From Stigmatella aurantiaca (GTDB lineage: Bacteria > Myxococcota > Myxococcia > Myxococcales > Myxococcaceae), in assembly GCF_900109545.1 (NCBI RefSeq), contig NZ_FOAP01000005.1, forward strand, positions 248,001 to 312,000: a stretch of DNA of 64,000 nt. Reading direction: 5' to 3'. The notes beneath the pieces are model-generated. The model was not told where the DNA came from. It did no database searches and saw only the letters and a program-made list of their open reading frames with translations. Of this stretch, positions 38,655-47,208 are shown in pieces; position 1 is the stretch's first letter; each line of letters opens with the position of its first letter. Position numbers and translations under genes: made by a program.

Positions 38655-38904
38655 CTGCCCACACAGCCGGGGAGGCGGGTCCCGGCGCGGGGGGCCCATC
38701 CCAAAACCTGAGCATCAAGGATTGAGCCTGGGCCTTCTCCGAGATTGTTCCTGTGCTCCGACGGTTTCGGCGCCATCGCCAGCGACATGAGCCGCCGCCT
38801 CACGAGCTTCACGCTCTAGCGTCAGCCCTCATGCTTCATCCGCTCCTGCCGCGCGGCTTCAGCTTTGCTCGGGTTGTCGAGCGCCGTGCCGGCGATTTTG
38901 GGCT

Positions 38905-39032
38905 TGCCCCGATTTGGTGGCTCTCCCGCATTTTATGTGCTTCAGCGACGGTGAGCAGGCTAGTTCCTTCTTGCGGACGGCCTCATTCGGTCAATCTCCA
39001 CACAAAGTGCGGGAGAGCCACCAAACCGGGGC
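38905..39032. mobile_element. Short inverted-repeat element, possible MITE or insertion-sequence end pair
   Basis: The left arm 38905-38939 and right arm 39001-39032 are nearly perfect inverted repeats over about 30 bases. The shared core is TTTGGTGGCTCTCCCGCA, preceded by CCCCG with one mismatch. About 60 bases lie between the arms, with no coding. The 'GGCTCTCCCGCA' arms resemble the tips of ISL3-type elements from memory. No transposase remains. Confidence 0.55.
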
Positions 39033-39052
39033 AGGCTCACCTGGGAATCCAC

Positions 39053-39480
39053 ATGGCTAGGAAGAAGTGGGAGAACCCGCCATGGTCGAGCGTGGATCTG
39101 GCACTGGCCGAATGCAGGCGACTCCTCGGAGAGAAGCACCTCGACAAGGGGCTGAGCGGACTTCAGAGGAGTGTCCGTCGACCAAGGCGGCTCATCAAGA
39201 CAGTGGTGCTCTGGGCGCGCCTGAAAGCACTAGGCCCTAGCCTGCGCGAACTCAAGAAAGGTAAATGTTCGCCCTGCCCCGTGGTAATGGGGTGTCCACC
39301 GCTCCTGAGCCTCCAGACCGACAGCCCAGTTCCACTAGGAATCGAGACAGGGCTCGCAGCACGCTGGCGCAGCGTCCGCCTTGCGTCCTCCTCCGCTCGG
39401 CAGGCCGCTTCCTCTCCTTTTTCTCAGACGGGCACGGCGATCAGTTACGTGCTACCACTGCCTGCCCAAGGGGTGCCGGC
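39053..39480. other. Non-coding stretch between repeat features
   Basis: A 57-codon frame starting at 39053 ('MARKKWENPPWSS') is open, but it has no recognisable family or Shine-Dalgarno. I see nothing convincing; probably decayed accessory DNA. Confidence 0.4.
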
Positions 39481-39486
39481 GGCGGC

Positions 39487-39517
39487 CAACTTTCACTCGG
39501 CGGGAGGCGTAACTTTC
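39487..39517. repeat. Paired AACTTTCA repeat, copy 1
   Basis: AACTTTCA occurs at 39487-39494 and 39510-39517. The first is followed by CTCGG. The same arrangement recurs at 40093-40124 in the same orientation. Confidence 0.6.
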
Positions 39518-39611
39518 AGCGCGCTGACGCCTGCGCAGTCCCGGACTGACGCGCAGTTGCGCAGCCACCCCGCGCACGGCACGGGACTGGCTACGCGCGT
39601 GCGCTGCTACC

Positions 39612-39887
39612 TCAGGCGATGGTCATGGCCGAGTAGATCGAGAAGACCTTTTCCGCCGTGGCGTCGTCCAAGGTGTCGATTGCCTTGTCGATCGACTCCC
39701 AGTTGCTCTCTAAACTCCCGAACGCAACTGTCCCAGCCATCGCGCCGATTGGCCCCAGGAGCACTGCCGCTGCGCTTGCTACGAGAGCGTGCCGACGCAG
39801 CTTGTTCTTCAACTTGGTTTGATACGACAGATTCTCTCGGCCTTCCACCAGCGTACCAATCACCGGAACCCTGTCCCAAACGCTCAT
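39612..39887 (-). CDS. Small hypothetical protein in an accessory region
   Basis: A 91-residue protein with a central hydrophobic segment ('ALVASAAAVLLGPIGAMAG') and helical ends ('SVWDRVPVIGTLVEGRE', 'ESNWESIDKAIDTLDDAT'). It could be a single-pass membrane protein. The start ATG at 39887 follows GGAGG about nine bases upstream, and a 9-base inverted repeat lies about 35 bases before it. It is flanked by two paired repeat motifs (39487-39517 and 40093-40124) and sits among decayed insertion-sequence pieces. No family is recognised. Confidence 0.65.
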   Translation of the reverse strand: MSVWDRVPVIGTLVEGRENLSYQTKLKNKLRRHALVASAAAVLLGPIGAMAGTVAFGSLESNWESIDKAIDTLDDATAEKVFSIYSAMTIA

Positions 39888-39921
39888 TTGGTCACCCTCC
39901 AGCTACGTAACGATGTTCACT

Positions 39922-39956
39922 CATCACGAACTCGCGTGGATTCTTGGTTCGTGATG
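39922..39956. promoter_or_regulatory. Inverted repeat upstream of the 91-residue gene (candidate operator)
   Basis: Perfect 9-base arms CATCACGAA (39922-39930) and TTCGTGATG (39948-39956) are 17 bases apart. The site is 35 bases before the leftward start codon, a suitable place for a repressor. Confidence 0.4.
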
Positions 39957-40092
39957 CCGGGACTATGAGGGGGGAGGGCGCGCGTTGGCTGTGAGCCGCG
40001 TCACGCGATTCTTGTGACGACGCTCACTGCATTCCCCTCTCGGCACGGCAACGGCCTGGCGGCTTCCCGCAAACAGCGCTCCTAAATGGCGT

Positions 40093-40124
40093 AACTTTCA
40101 CTCGGATGGAGGGCGCAACTTTCA
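40093..40124. repeat. Paired AACTTTCA repeat, copy 2
   Basis: AACTTTCA occurs at 40093-40100 (followed by CTCGG) and 40117-40124, the same orientation and spacing (24 bases versus 23) as copy 1, 600 bases away. A partial AACTTT follows at 40152. Repeats of this kind can mark insertion-sequence ends, but the family is not certain. Confidence 0.55.
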
Positions 40125-40179
40125 CGGTGCGCGAGGCGTGTGCGCTCCTGAAACTTTGGTCGCGGTAGGGACGGCCCTC

Positions 40180-40604
40180 AACGGGCCGCCCCCCGCACGC
40201 ACCTGCTCTTCACCGGGGTGGAACTGTTACGGCGTGTAGCGTCCCTGGTACCTCCGCCACGGGCGAACCTCACGAGGTTCCACGGCGTCTTTGCTCCAGG
40301 CGCGCAACTGCGGCCATTTCTGGTCCCCCAAGCGGGAGCGGAGGAGACGCGCGTGGCGCCCCAGGCAGCGGCCAGCAAGGAGCCGCTGAAGGAGGAGAGG
40401 CCGCGAGGAGACTGGGCCGAGTTGTTGAAGAGGACGTTCGACTTCGACGTGTTCGCCTACGTGAGGTGTGGAGGTAGACGGCGAGTGCTGGCGTACGTGA
40501 ACGAGGCGGGAGGAGTGCGAGCGATTCTGGAGCACCTGGGCCTGCCCACGGCAGGTGTGAGGCTGGTCCCAGCGCGCGAGCCCCCTCAGGCCGCGGGATG
40601 TTGA
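40180..40604 (+). pseudogene. C-terminal remnant of an IS91-type transposase
   Basis: The frame reads 'VELLRRVASLVPPPRA' followed by 'FHGVFAPGAQLRP', the conserved middle of IS91/ISCR-like rolling-circle transposases, and then 'WAELLKRTFDFDVFAYVRCGGRRRV' with the C-terminal region leading to 'AILEHLGLPT'. In intact elements the preceding 250 or so residues carry the catalytic HUH and Tyr motifs, which are missing here. It is therefore a dead fragment. It lies just before a decayed miaE, which suggests insertion and later erosion. Confidence 0.7.
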
Positions 40605-40801
40605 GGCTCAAGCCGCCAGGGCCAAGAGAACCAAGCCCCTGCCGCGCACCTCATGGGAGGGCGGCCAGGGCCGGCGTGTACTCCAAGGGGCTGCGCGGCT
40701 TCTCCACCCGCTTGGCTCACGGCTCGGGCGGCCCCCGTCAGCGGCCCTCCTGGGCACCTCCGCTCCAGCACTCACCCTCCACATGGCCTCTCTCCCGCCT
40801 A

Positions 40802-41070
40802 TACGCCCAGAAGCTCATCCGCCCCCCTCCCCGGAGCGCCGCGTGGACCGGCTCCTGGTGGCCGCCATCATCGAGGCGCGCTCCTGTGAGCGCCTGTCCC
40901 TGCTCGCGGAAGGCCTGGAGGACCCCGCACTGCGCCGCTTCTACGGGGAGCTGGCTCAGTCCGAGGACGGGCACCAGTCCCTCTTCTACCGCCCGGCCGT
41001 GACGGCCTCCGGCGACGAGGCCGCCGTCAAAGCGCGGCTTAAGGGGCACAGAGAGGCCGAGACGCTGCAC
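40802..41070 (+). pseudogene. miaE: Frameshifted remnant of tRNA-2-methylthio-N6-dimethylallyladenosine hydroxylase
   Basis: MiaE hydroxylates a modified adenosine next to the tRNA anticodon. Here 'YAQKLIRPP' (40802-40828) is in one frame, and 'PERRVDRLLVAAIIEARSCE' with 'LSLLAEGLEDPALRRFYGEL' and 'AQSEDGHQSLFY' follows in another. The latter includes the ExxxRxCE and ExxH di-iron-type motifs of the family. A frame jump at about 40828 and the lack of the N-terminal half show it is no longer functional. Downstream sequence after about 41070 no longer matches. Similarity is from memory. Confidence 0.7.
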
Positions 41071-41712
41071 GGCGCTCCCCCGGGTCTCGGGGATAGGTGG
41101 GCATACCACATCCTGATTCGCCAAACGGGCGAGCGCCCGATCCTGATTGATTAAGCGTGAGAACACAGACAACACGGCTCAGGATGAATACGCCACTGCA
41201 GACGAACTGTGGGCGCTGGGCGTCACGTTCTATGTTTCAGGGAAGGACATTGGGCCGGACTTGAAGACTCACGTAACAAACGCGCTCCAGGTAACGGACA
41301 CACGCGGCTCTATCCATCAAGGCGGCACCAGCCCAAATGCGCGTGGCAGGGCTCGGCCATCCTCCCAGGCAGTGCCGGCTATGCCGTGGTGGGCACCCAC
41401 AGAGAGCCGGGGTAGCTCGCTTGCCCTTGTACGCTCAAGCTCTGGGAGGAAACTGGCTCCCGAACCGTTGTCCAAGAGAACATCACCCTCCCCGGCGGGC
41501 CGAAGGCGGCGCACTGAACTGCCGTATCACAGGATCGCCAGGCTGACAATTCAGCAAAAAGCAGATACGCGTCTTCGCATGGCATGTGTACGGTTGATTC
41601 CGCCGCTCAATGCGTAACCACGATCGTCGTAGCTCGTCTGTTGCCATCACTTTCCATTCTGTGCGCTCGCGCGGCGGACCGGTACGAATCCGCTCAGAAG
41701 GAGTCGAACGAA
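41071..41712. other. Gene-free stretch before the carboxylesterase
   Basis: Several short frames are open, for example one reading 'AQDEYATADELWALGVTFY' near 41180, but none has a start signal plus a recognisable family. I read it as eroded accessory DNA and the esterase leader, with the AAGGAG before 41713 as the only clear signal. Confidence 0.45.
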
Positions 41713-43338
41713 ATGACCACCCACACTGCTGCCTTGCCCATCATCCACACCGTGGAGGGCCCTGTGCAGGGAGCCCTCGTGGAGGACGTCGTGGCGTACA
41801 TGGGCATCCCCTACGCCGCGCCGCCCTTGGGGAACCTGCGCTGGAGGGCGCCGCAGCCCGTCACGCCCTGGCCCCCGACCCAGCCGCGCCCATCGAACGA
41901 TCAGGCCCCGTCTTGTCTCCAGAATCGGGACCTTTGCATCGAGGTCGGCGGGGGCGATCCCCTTGCCATGAACGAGGATTGTCTCTATCTCAATGTCTGG
42001 ACGCCCCAGCCCAAGGCGGGCGCCCCCAAGCTCCCGGTCATGGTGTGGATCCACGGCGGGGCCTACATCATCGGCGCGGGCAGGCTGCCCATCTATCATG
42101 GGGCGCCGTTCGTGAAGCGCGGCGCGATCCTGGTCACCCTCAACTACCGGATGGGTGCCCTCGGCTTCTTCGCGCACCCCGCGCTTGAGAAGGAGGTCAC
42201 CGTCGAGCAGCAGCGGATTTACAATTTCGGGTTGCTCGATCAGATCGCCGCGCTCGAGTGGGTGCAGCGCAACATCGAAAGGTTCGGGGGCGATTCCAAC
42301 AACGTGACCATCTTCGGTCAATCCGCCGGTGCGCGGAGCGTCCTCGCGCTCTTCGCCTCGCCGCTCACCAAGGATCGGGAAAAGCCCCTCTTCCACCGCG
42401 GCATTGCCCAGAGCGTGTACCGGACGGCGGAGGCCTCCCGGGAGAAGGCGCTCAATCGCGGCACCAAGCTCGCGGAAGTCGTCCTCGGGCTTGAGGAAGG
42501 CAAAGGCGCGGACGCGACCCTCGCGCAGCTCCGCGGCGTTACGGCGGAGGTTCTCATGAACGTCCCCATCGACCCCGAGAAGGATTTCAAGGGGACGGCG
42601 AACTCCCCGGTAGGGATCGCCGGAGACATCGTCCTGCCCGGCACGGATGGGATCCTCGCCCGCTTCGAGAAGGGCGAGGGGGCGGCATTGCCGCTCATCA
42701 TTGGCAACACCAGCAATGACGGGAGCGTGGTGCTCGACCAGCTCAAAGGCAACCCGAGCCAGATCGTCGATCTGGCGGTCACCACCACCTTGGTCAAACG
42801 CCCCAAGCGCTACTACCCGGATCTCGCGGAGCAGGACTTCCCCGACCAGAATGAACTCGGCCGACGCCTGGCCCGCGACGCGTTCTTCACCGCGGCCACC
42901 TACAGGCTCGCCAAGGCGCACAGCCAGCGTGCACCGACATGGCGATACTACTTCGACTACACTGCGGAGAACCACCGCCCCTTCGTCACCAAGGGCGCGC
43001 GTCACGGCGACGAGGTCGCCTTCGTCATGGACACGCTCAAATACGCCCCGCCCTTCCCGCCGGGCCAGCCGCAGAATCCGGTCACGGTCACGGCGAAGGA
43101 CTATGCGGTCGCCAGCAGCGTCAGTGAGCGCTGGTTCAACTTCGCTCGCACCGGCGAGCCGAGTCCAGAATGGCCTCAGCAGACGGCGCAGGCGGACAAG
43201 ACGCTCCTCCTGGGCGAGTCCATCTCCGTGGCGACGGACTTCATGCAACAGCACCACGAGGATGCGGAGTTCGAGAACATGGACGCGTTCAACAGGGTTG
43301 GCACGGCCATGGACAATCTCATGGCGAGCCTCGGCTGA
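41713..43338 (+). CDS. Type B carboxylesterase/lipase
   Basis: A 541-residue alpha/beta-hydrolase, cytoplasmic as no signal peptide is visible. The family signature 'NEDCLYLNVWTP' lies near residue 85. The oxyanion-hole 'VMVWIHGGAYIIGAG' follows, and the nucleophile elbow is 'IFGQSAGARSV' (Ser in GQSAG). The acid and His are expected at about residues 330 and 435; 'RHGDEVAFVMDT' near residue 430 is the His region. It hydrolyses ester bonds, with substrate unknown. The ATG at 41713 follows AAGGAG. A/T use is slightly higher than in neighbours and it borders the decayed region, so it may be an arrival by transfer. Confidence 0.92.
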   Translation: MTTHTAALPIIHTVEGPVQGALVEDVVAYMGIPYAAPPLGNLRWRAPQPVTPWPPTQPRPSNDQAPSCLQNRDLCIEVGGGDPLAMNEDCLYLNVWTPQPKAGAPKLPVMVWIHGGAYIIGAGRLPIYHGAPFVKRGAILVTLNYRMGALGFFAHPALEKEVTVEQQRIYNFGLLDQIAALEWVQRNIERFGGDSNNVTIFGQSAGARSVLALFASPLTKDREKPLFHRGIAQSVYRTAEASREKALNRGTKLAEVVLGLEEGKGADATLAQLRGVTAEVLMNVPIDPEKDFKGTANSPVGIAGDIVLPGTDGILARFEKGEGAALPLIIGNTSNDGSVVLDQLKGNPSQIVDLAVTTTLVKRPKRYYPDLAEQDFPDQNELGRRLARDAFFTAATYRLAKAHSQRAPTWRYYFDYTAENHRPFVTKGARHGDEVAFVMDTLKYAPPFPPGQPQNPVTVTAKDYAVASSVSERWFNFARTGEPSPEWPQQTAQADKTLLLGESISVATDFMQQHHEDAEFENMDAFNRVGTAMDNLMASLG

Positions 43339-43342
43339 GCCG

Positions 43343-43461
43343 GTCTTGCTCCGGGCCCGTCCCCCGGATGGGCTCTGCGCATCGGCCAGAGGGGCCGTCG
43401 CCAGCACCAGAAGTCCCAAGGCGAGTGCCGTCAGGCGCGCCAGCTTCGATTCACATCTCAT
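43343..43461 (-). pseudogene. Orphan signal-peptide start, probable truncated secreted-protein gene
   Basis: The leftward frame from the ATG at 43461 gives an excellent signal peptide, 'SKLARLTALALGLLVLATAP' followed by 'LADAQS', but then runs only into DNA antisense to the esterase end. It could be the 5' end of a gene truncated when the esterase arrived. The remaining codons to the esterase stop have no recognisable domain. Confidence 0.4.
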
Positions 43462-43659
43462 GTGTTTCAGAGCCTCTTCTTTTGAAGCCGCCCGGAAAAC
43501 ACTGACGTGTCCGCCAACATGTCAGCCGCCTCTCAGTCGAAGACCGGCGGCTCCGGCGGCTCCAAGGGGGAACTCCTTGCGGCAAGTGAAGCAGTCTCAG
43601 GGAACCGAATTCCCTCGAAGGTGTCCAAGGGCTTCGAACGCATTGAAAGGGAGGACACC

Positions 43660-44028
43660 TTGCTGGACTTCTTCGTCGCGGGCGGCTGGGGCATGTACCC
43701 CACGCTGTTGGCTGGACTGGGACTGCTGGCCACGAGCTTTCAGTACGCCCGCAGGCCCGAGCAGCGGTACGTCCCGCTGATGACGGCGCTTGGACTGTTC
43801 ACGATGATCGCGGGCGGGCTGGGCTTCGTCACCGGCATCATGGCGTGCCTGCGCGGCGCCGCGGAGATGGAGGCGGCCCTGAACCCCACCCTCCTCGCGT
43901 TCGGTGTGCAGGAAGCGCTGCACAACATCGTGCTGGCATTGTTGCTGAGCATGGGGGCCGCCTTGCTGGCCTCGGTGGGCGCGTGGCGGCTGTCCCGCGA
44001 GGCACGCGGAGGACCCGTCACCGCGTAA
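43660..44028 (+). CDS. Three-helix membrane protein, MotA/TolQ/ExbB-like in part
   Basis: A 122-residue protein with three membrane helices ('TLLAGLGLLATSFQYA', 'LGLFTMIAGGLGFVTGIM', 'VLALLLSMGAALLASVGAW') and a 'FVAGGWGMYPTLL' beginning that recalls the first helix of proton-channel proteins. The chain lacks the second half of that family, so function is unknown. I chose the TTG at 43660 because GGGAGG lies five bases upstream. Starts at ATG 43519 or GTG 43507 would add about 50 low-complexity Ser/Gly-rich residues. No partner gene is adjacent. Confidence 0.7.
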   Translation: MLDFFVAGGWGMYPTLLAGLGLLATSFQYARRPEQRYVPLMTALGLFTMIAGGLGFVTGIMACLRGAAEMEAALNPTLLAFGVQEALHNIVLALLLSMGAALLASVGAWRLSREARGGPVTA

Positions 44029-44377
44029 TTCGAGGAAAGGGCTTGTGGTCCAGGGCTCAGACCAGGGCGTAAGCACCGCGTCTCCCCGTCGTTCAGAGAC
44101 TGGCACGCCCGCTCGAATGACATGTTCTCCGCCTATACGCATACACTTCCACTTCCCGATCCACGTCTTGCTCATGTCGTTTCCGTCTCTGGTTTGGTCC
44201 CAAAAATGCGAGCGCCGCCGTGCGTACGACTCCCGGTGGCAGGTCCAGCTCGCTCCACGTGCGCTTTCCGATGAACGGAGCGGCGTGAGCTGCCTGAGGG
44301 AGCAAGTCTCTCGCGCGCGGCACCGCGCCCCGCCATAGAGTGTGGCACCTGCCCAGGTGACGGCGAAGAGGAGGCCC
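44029..44377. other. Gene-free stretch upstream of the TetR gene
   Basis: About 350 bases with only short frames and no recognised domain or repeat. It presumably holds the TetR promoter, but I cannot place it. Confidence 0.4.
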
Positions 44378-45013
44378 ATGGTTGAGGGGCTGCGCGAGCG
44401 CAACAAGCGTCAGAAGTTGGAGGCAGCCAAGAAGGCCGCGCGGCAGTTGTTTGCCCGCCAGGGCTTCGAGGCCACCACCATCCGCCAGATCGCCGAGCGC
44501 GCTGGCATCGGCCTGGGGACGCTCTACTCGTACGTGCCCAACAAGCACGAGCTGTTGGACCTGATCTTCCACGAGCAGTGGAGCGCGGTGGAAGACGCGG
44601 CCTATGCCTCGCTTCCTGCGGACGTGGGGCTGGTGGAGGGGCTGCTGCACGTCTTCGGCGCCATGGTGGACAGCTACGCGAAGGATCCGGAGCTGTCGAA
44701 GACCTTCCTGCGAGAGACGCTCCTGCCCACCGAGGGAGGGGAGACCCGGCGGGAGCGCAGCCGGCAGGTGCTGACGCGGCTCGCGGGCCTGGTCGAGCGC
44801 GCGCGGGAGCGGGGCGAAGTGGGCCAGGAGGTGGATCCCCTGGCCGCGGCAACCAACCTCTTCGGGCTCTACCTGCTCCACCTGCTGGGCTGGTTCGGAG
44901 GGCTGGGGAACACCGCGGAGTTCCTCGAGCGCCTGCGCCTAAGCCTGGAGCTCCAGATGCGCGGCCTGCGTCCCGCCAAGCCAGGAAGCTCGCCACGTAG
45001 AAGCCGGGCTTGA
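44378..45013 (+). CDS. TetR-family transcriptional regulator
   Basis: A 211-residue repressor. The N-terminal helix-turn-helix is textbook: 'LEAAKKAARQLFARQGFEAT' then 'IRQIAERAGIGLGTLYSYVPNK', with recognition helix around residue 55. The C-terminal ligand-binding domain is helical and ends without special features. The start ATG at 44378 is preceded by GAGGAGG (tight spacing); GTG 44342 is an alternative. A perfect 10-base-arm palindrome lies between it and the FAD monooxygenase gene downstream, so it probably represses that gene; both are in the same direction. Confidence 0.93.
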   Translation: MVEGLRERNKRQKLEAAKKAARQLFARQGFEATTIRQIAERAGIGLGTLYSYVPNKHELLDLIFHEQWSAVEDAAYASLPADVGLVEGLLHVFGAMVDSYAKDPELSKTFLRETLLPTEGGETRRERSRQVLTRLAGLVERARERGEVGQEVDPLAAATNLFGLYLLHLLGWFGGLGNTAEFLERLRLSLELQMRGLRPAKPGSSPRRSRA

Positions 45014-45061
45014 GCGCCGCATCCAGCCGAGACCTCCAAGAGCCCCCTTGCCTGGATTTTC

Positions 45062-45087
45062 GAACACGTTCGAATTAGAACGTGTTC
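45062..45087. promoter_or_regulatory. TetR operator between regulator and monooxygenase
   Basis: Perfect 10-base arms GAACACGTTC (45062-45071) and GAACGTGTTC (45078-45087) with a 6-base spacer, in the 111 bases between the TetR stop and the monooxygenase start. Each arm is itself nearly palindromic, as in TetR-type sites bound by two dimers. Confidence 0.75.
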
Positions 45088-45124
45088 AGGGCATTGACGT
45101 TCAAGGGGTGCCCGGGAGGAGTGC

Positions 45125-46345
45125 ATGCGCGCGGAGGATGCGAAGGCCTTGGTGGTGGGCGGTGGCATCGGAGGGCTGGCGGCGGCCATCGCCCTTCGGC
45201 AGGCGGGCTGGGCGGTAGAGGTGTACGAGCAGGCGCCCGCGATGGGCGAGGTGGGCGCGGGGTTGGCCATCACCACCAACGCGATGCGCCTGCTGTTCAA
45301 GCTGGGGCTCGCCGAGCTGCCCCAGCGGGGAGAGGCCGTGACCGATGCCGAGGGGTGTACGTGGCAGGGGGAGGTGCTCGTGAAGTTCCCGGTGCGGGAG
45401 CTGGCGCAGCGGCAAGGAGCGCCCTCCGTGGTCATCCACCGGGCGGCGCTGCACTCGGCGCTCCGCGAGGCCTTCGGGCCGGAAGGGCTGCACGTGGGAG
45501 CGCGGCTCCGAGGGTTCGAGCAGGACGGCGCCCAGGTGGTGGCGCATTTCGAGGGAGGCCGCGAGGCCCGGGGCGCGCTGCTCGTGGGCGCCGATGGGCT
45601 CAGGTCACGCGTCCGGGCGCAGCTCCACGGGGACAAGCCCCCGCGCTACGTGGGTTATCCGGTCTGGCGCGGCATCACGCCCCCGTTTTCCCATCCGGGG
45701 ATTCCCAAGGGGATGCTCCGCGAGACCCAGGGGCACGGGGCTCGCTTCGGCATGAGCTACATCGCCGGGGACCGCGTATTCTGGTGGGCCGCGGTCGAGG
45801 GCCCCGCGGGCCAGCCCGTGCCTGGAGGCGACAAGGCCTACTTGGCGGAGGTGTTCCGGACAGCCCACGCGCCCATCCCGGAGCTGATCGCCGCCACGGA
45901 CGCGGCAGACATCCTCCGCGCGGATACCTATGACCGGCTTCCCCTCACGAGGTGGGGCGAGGGGCGCGTCACCCTGCTCGGGGATGCGGCGCATCCGATG
46001 GCCCCTAACCTGGGACAAGGGGCCAACTCCGCCATCGAGGACGCCTTCATGCTCGCCCTGGCGCTCAAGGAGGCGGAGGACGTCCCCTCGGGACTGCGTG
46101 CCTACGAAGCGTGGCGCAAACCGCGCACCGCGCTGTTGCAGTGGCAATCGTGGGCCTTTGGCGCCATGGGGCACTGGGCGAACCCGGCTGCCGTGTGGCT
46201 TCGGGATGGGCTGATGAGGCGGCTGCCTCGGCGGCTCGTCACCGGTGGACTCCAGCGCATCTGGGGTTGGGAGCCGCCACTCCGGCAGACGGTCAGGGGC
46301 CCGAAATGCAAGCGCCGCCCCCGTTCTCAGAGGGCGGCGCCTTGA
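45125..46345 (+). CDS. FAD-dependent monooxygenase (UbiH/salicylate hydroxylase-like)
   Basis: A 406-residue group A flavoprotein monooxygenase. The N-terminal dinucleotide fold is 'ALVVGGGIGGLAAAIAL' at residues 8-24. 'VGADGLRSRVR' is the DG motif, and 'RVTLLGDAAHPMAPNLGQGANSAIEDAFML' is the GD motif that binds the FAD ribityl chain. Such enzymes hydroxylate aromatic rings, often to start degradation or decorate products; the substrate is unknown. The ATG at 45125 follows GGGAGG. The TetR operator lies just upstream. The last codons form a hairpin shared with the convergent cytochrome gene. Confidence 0.93.
   Translation: MRAEDAKALVVGGGIGGLAAAIALRQAGWAVEVYEQAPAMGEVGAGLAITTNAMRLLFKLGLAELPQRGEAVTDAEGCTWQGEVLVKFPVRELAQRQGAPSVVIHRAALHSALREAFGPEGLHVGARLRGFEQDGAQVVAHFEGGREARGALLVGADGLRSRVRAQLHGDKPPRYVGYPVWRGITPPFSHPGIPKGMLRETQGHGARFGMSYIAGDRVFWWAAVEGPAGQPVPGGDKAYLAEVFRTAHAPIPELIAATDAADILRADTYDRLPLTRWGEGRVTLLGDAAHPMAPNLGQGANSAIEDAFMLALALKEAEDVPSGLRAYEAWRKPRTALLQWQSWAFGAMGHWANPAAVWLRDGLMRRLPRRLVTGGLQRIWGWEPPLRQTVRGPKCKRRPRSQRAAP
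46312..46340. terminator. Hairpin between convergent genes
   Basis: Perfect 9-base arms GCGCCGCCC and GGGCGGCGC with an 11-base loop lie inside the last codons of the monooxygenase gene, 15 bases before the stop of the convergent cytochrome gene. It is probably a bidirectional terminator. Confidence 0.55.
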
Positions 46346-46354
46346 AAGCGGCGG

Positions 46355-47194
46355 TCAGTGCTTGCCAAACTCCAGCGGCACGCCCTTGCGGCGGGCGTAG
46401 ATGTAGGCCTCCATGGCCTTCATCTTCGGGTCGTCATCGGCCAGCGGCTTGCCGCGCACCGGGTTCTGGATGCACCAGTTGATCATGTCGCGCAGCATCG
46501 CCACGCGGCCCAGCTGCACCTGGTACTTCGGGTACGTCTCCGGGTGCGTATTGGCCGCGTCCGGGTGGCACATGTCGCACGACACCGCGATGGTGCCGCC
46601 CAGCGCCGCCGCGTCGTGGAACACGCGGTTGCCCTCCTCCACGAACGCCTGCGTCGAGTCCGCCCAGATCTTCTCGTCCCGCTCGCTGAACGCGCCGTAG
46701 GTGTGGCCCGTCTGGAGGTGGGCGTCCTTCTTCGCCGCCACCTCCGAGGCTCCAGCCGCCGCGTTCTGCCCGCCACTCTTCACCGAGCCCCCCGCCGAGG
46801 GCTTCTGCGGCGTGCCATCCACCGCGGGCGGGCTGCGCGGCCCCTTCGGGTCGGGGCTGGGCGGCGGCTTGGCCGTCTGGGCCACGGCCCGTGACGGCAG
46901 CGGCACATCGTCCCAGTTCGCGTCCGGGTTCTTGCGGCGCCACTCGGCCATCAGCGCGGTGGACACCGCCTGGGCCTGGTCGCGCGTCATCGACCCGCCA
47001 TCCTTCACGCCCACCACTTCCATGGACGTCACGCCGTCACACAGGCCGACGACGAGGTTGCCGTCCGGGGAGACGGGCACCTTGTGCTGGGGAAGCGGCT
47101 CGGCCTTGAGTCCGGAGCCGGTGGCGAGCGCCGCGCCGCCCGCCAGGGAGCTGGCCGCGACGAGTCCTGCCAGGAGCTTGTTCTGAAAGTTCAT
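46355..47194 (-). CDS. Periplasmic mono-haem cytochrome c
   Basis: A 279-residue exported protein: signal peptide ('LLAGLVAASSLAGGAALA'), then a domain of about 80 residues ('LVVGLCDGVTSMEVVGVKDG'), a Pro/Ser-rich linker, and a C-terminal cytochrome domain. The haem motif is CDMCH in 'VSCDMCHPDAANTHPETYPK', followed by 'LGRVAMLRDMINWCIQNPVRG', which recalls SoxA/TsdA-type cytochromes. It is last in a leftward operon after a di-haem peroxidase and a phosphoesterase, and may pass electrons to or from the peroxidase. The start ATG at 47194 is chosen for the signal peptide. Confidence 0.88.
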   Translation of the reverse strand: MNFQNKLLAGLVAASSLAGGAALATGSGLKAEPLPQHKVPVSPDGNLVVGLCDGVTSMEVVGVKDGGSMTRDQAQAVSTALMAEWRRKNPDANWDDVPLPSRAVAQTAKPPPSPDPKGPRSPPAVDGTPQKPSAGGSVKSGGQNAAAGASEVAAKKDAHLQTGHTYGAFSERDEKIWADSTQAFVEEGNRVFHDAAALGGTIAVSCDMCHPDAANTHPETYPKYQVQLGRVAMLRDMINWCIQNPVRGKPLADDDPKMKAMEAYIYARRKGVPLEFGKH

Positions 47195-47208
47195 TCCGGT
47201 GTTCTCGC

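Noticed and set aside
41147..41617. Rightward 156-codon frame before the esterase
   Set aside because: Looks coding only over its first 45 codons, has no start signal and no recognised family.
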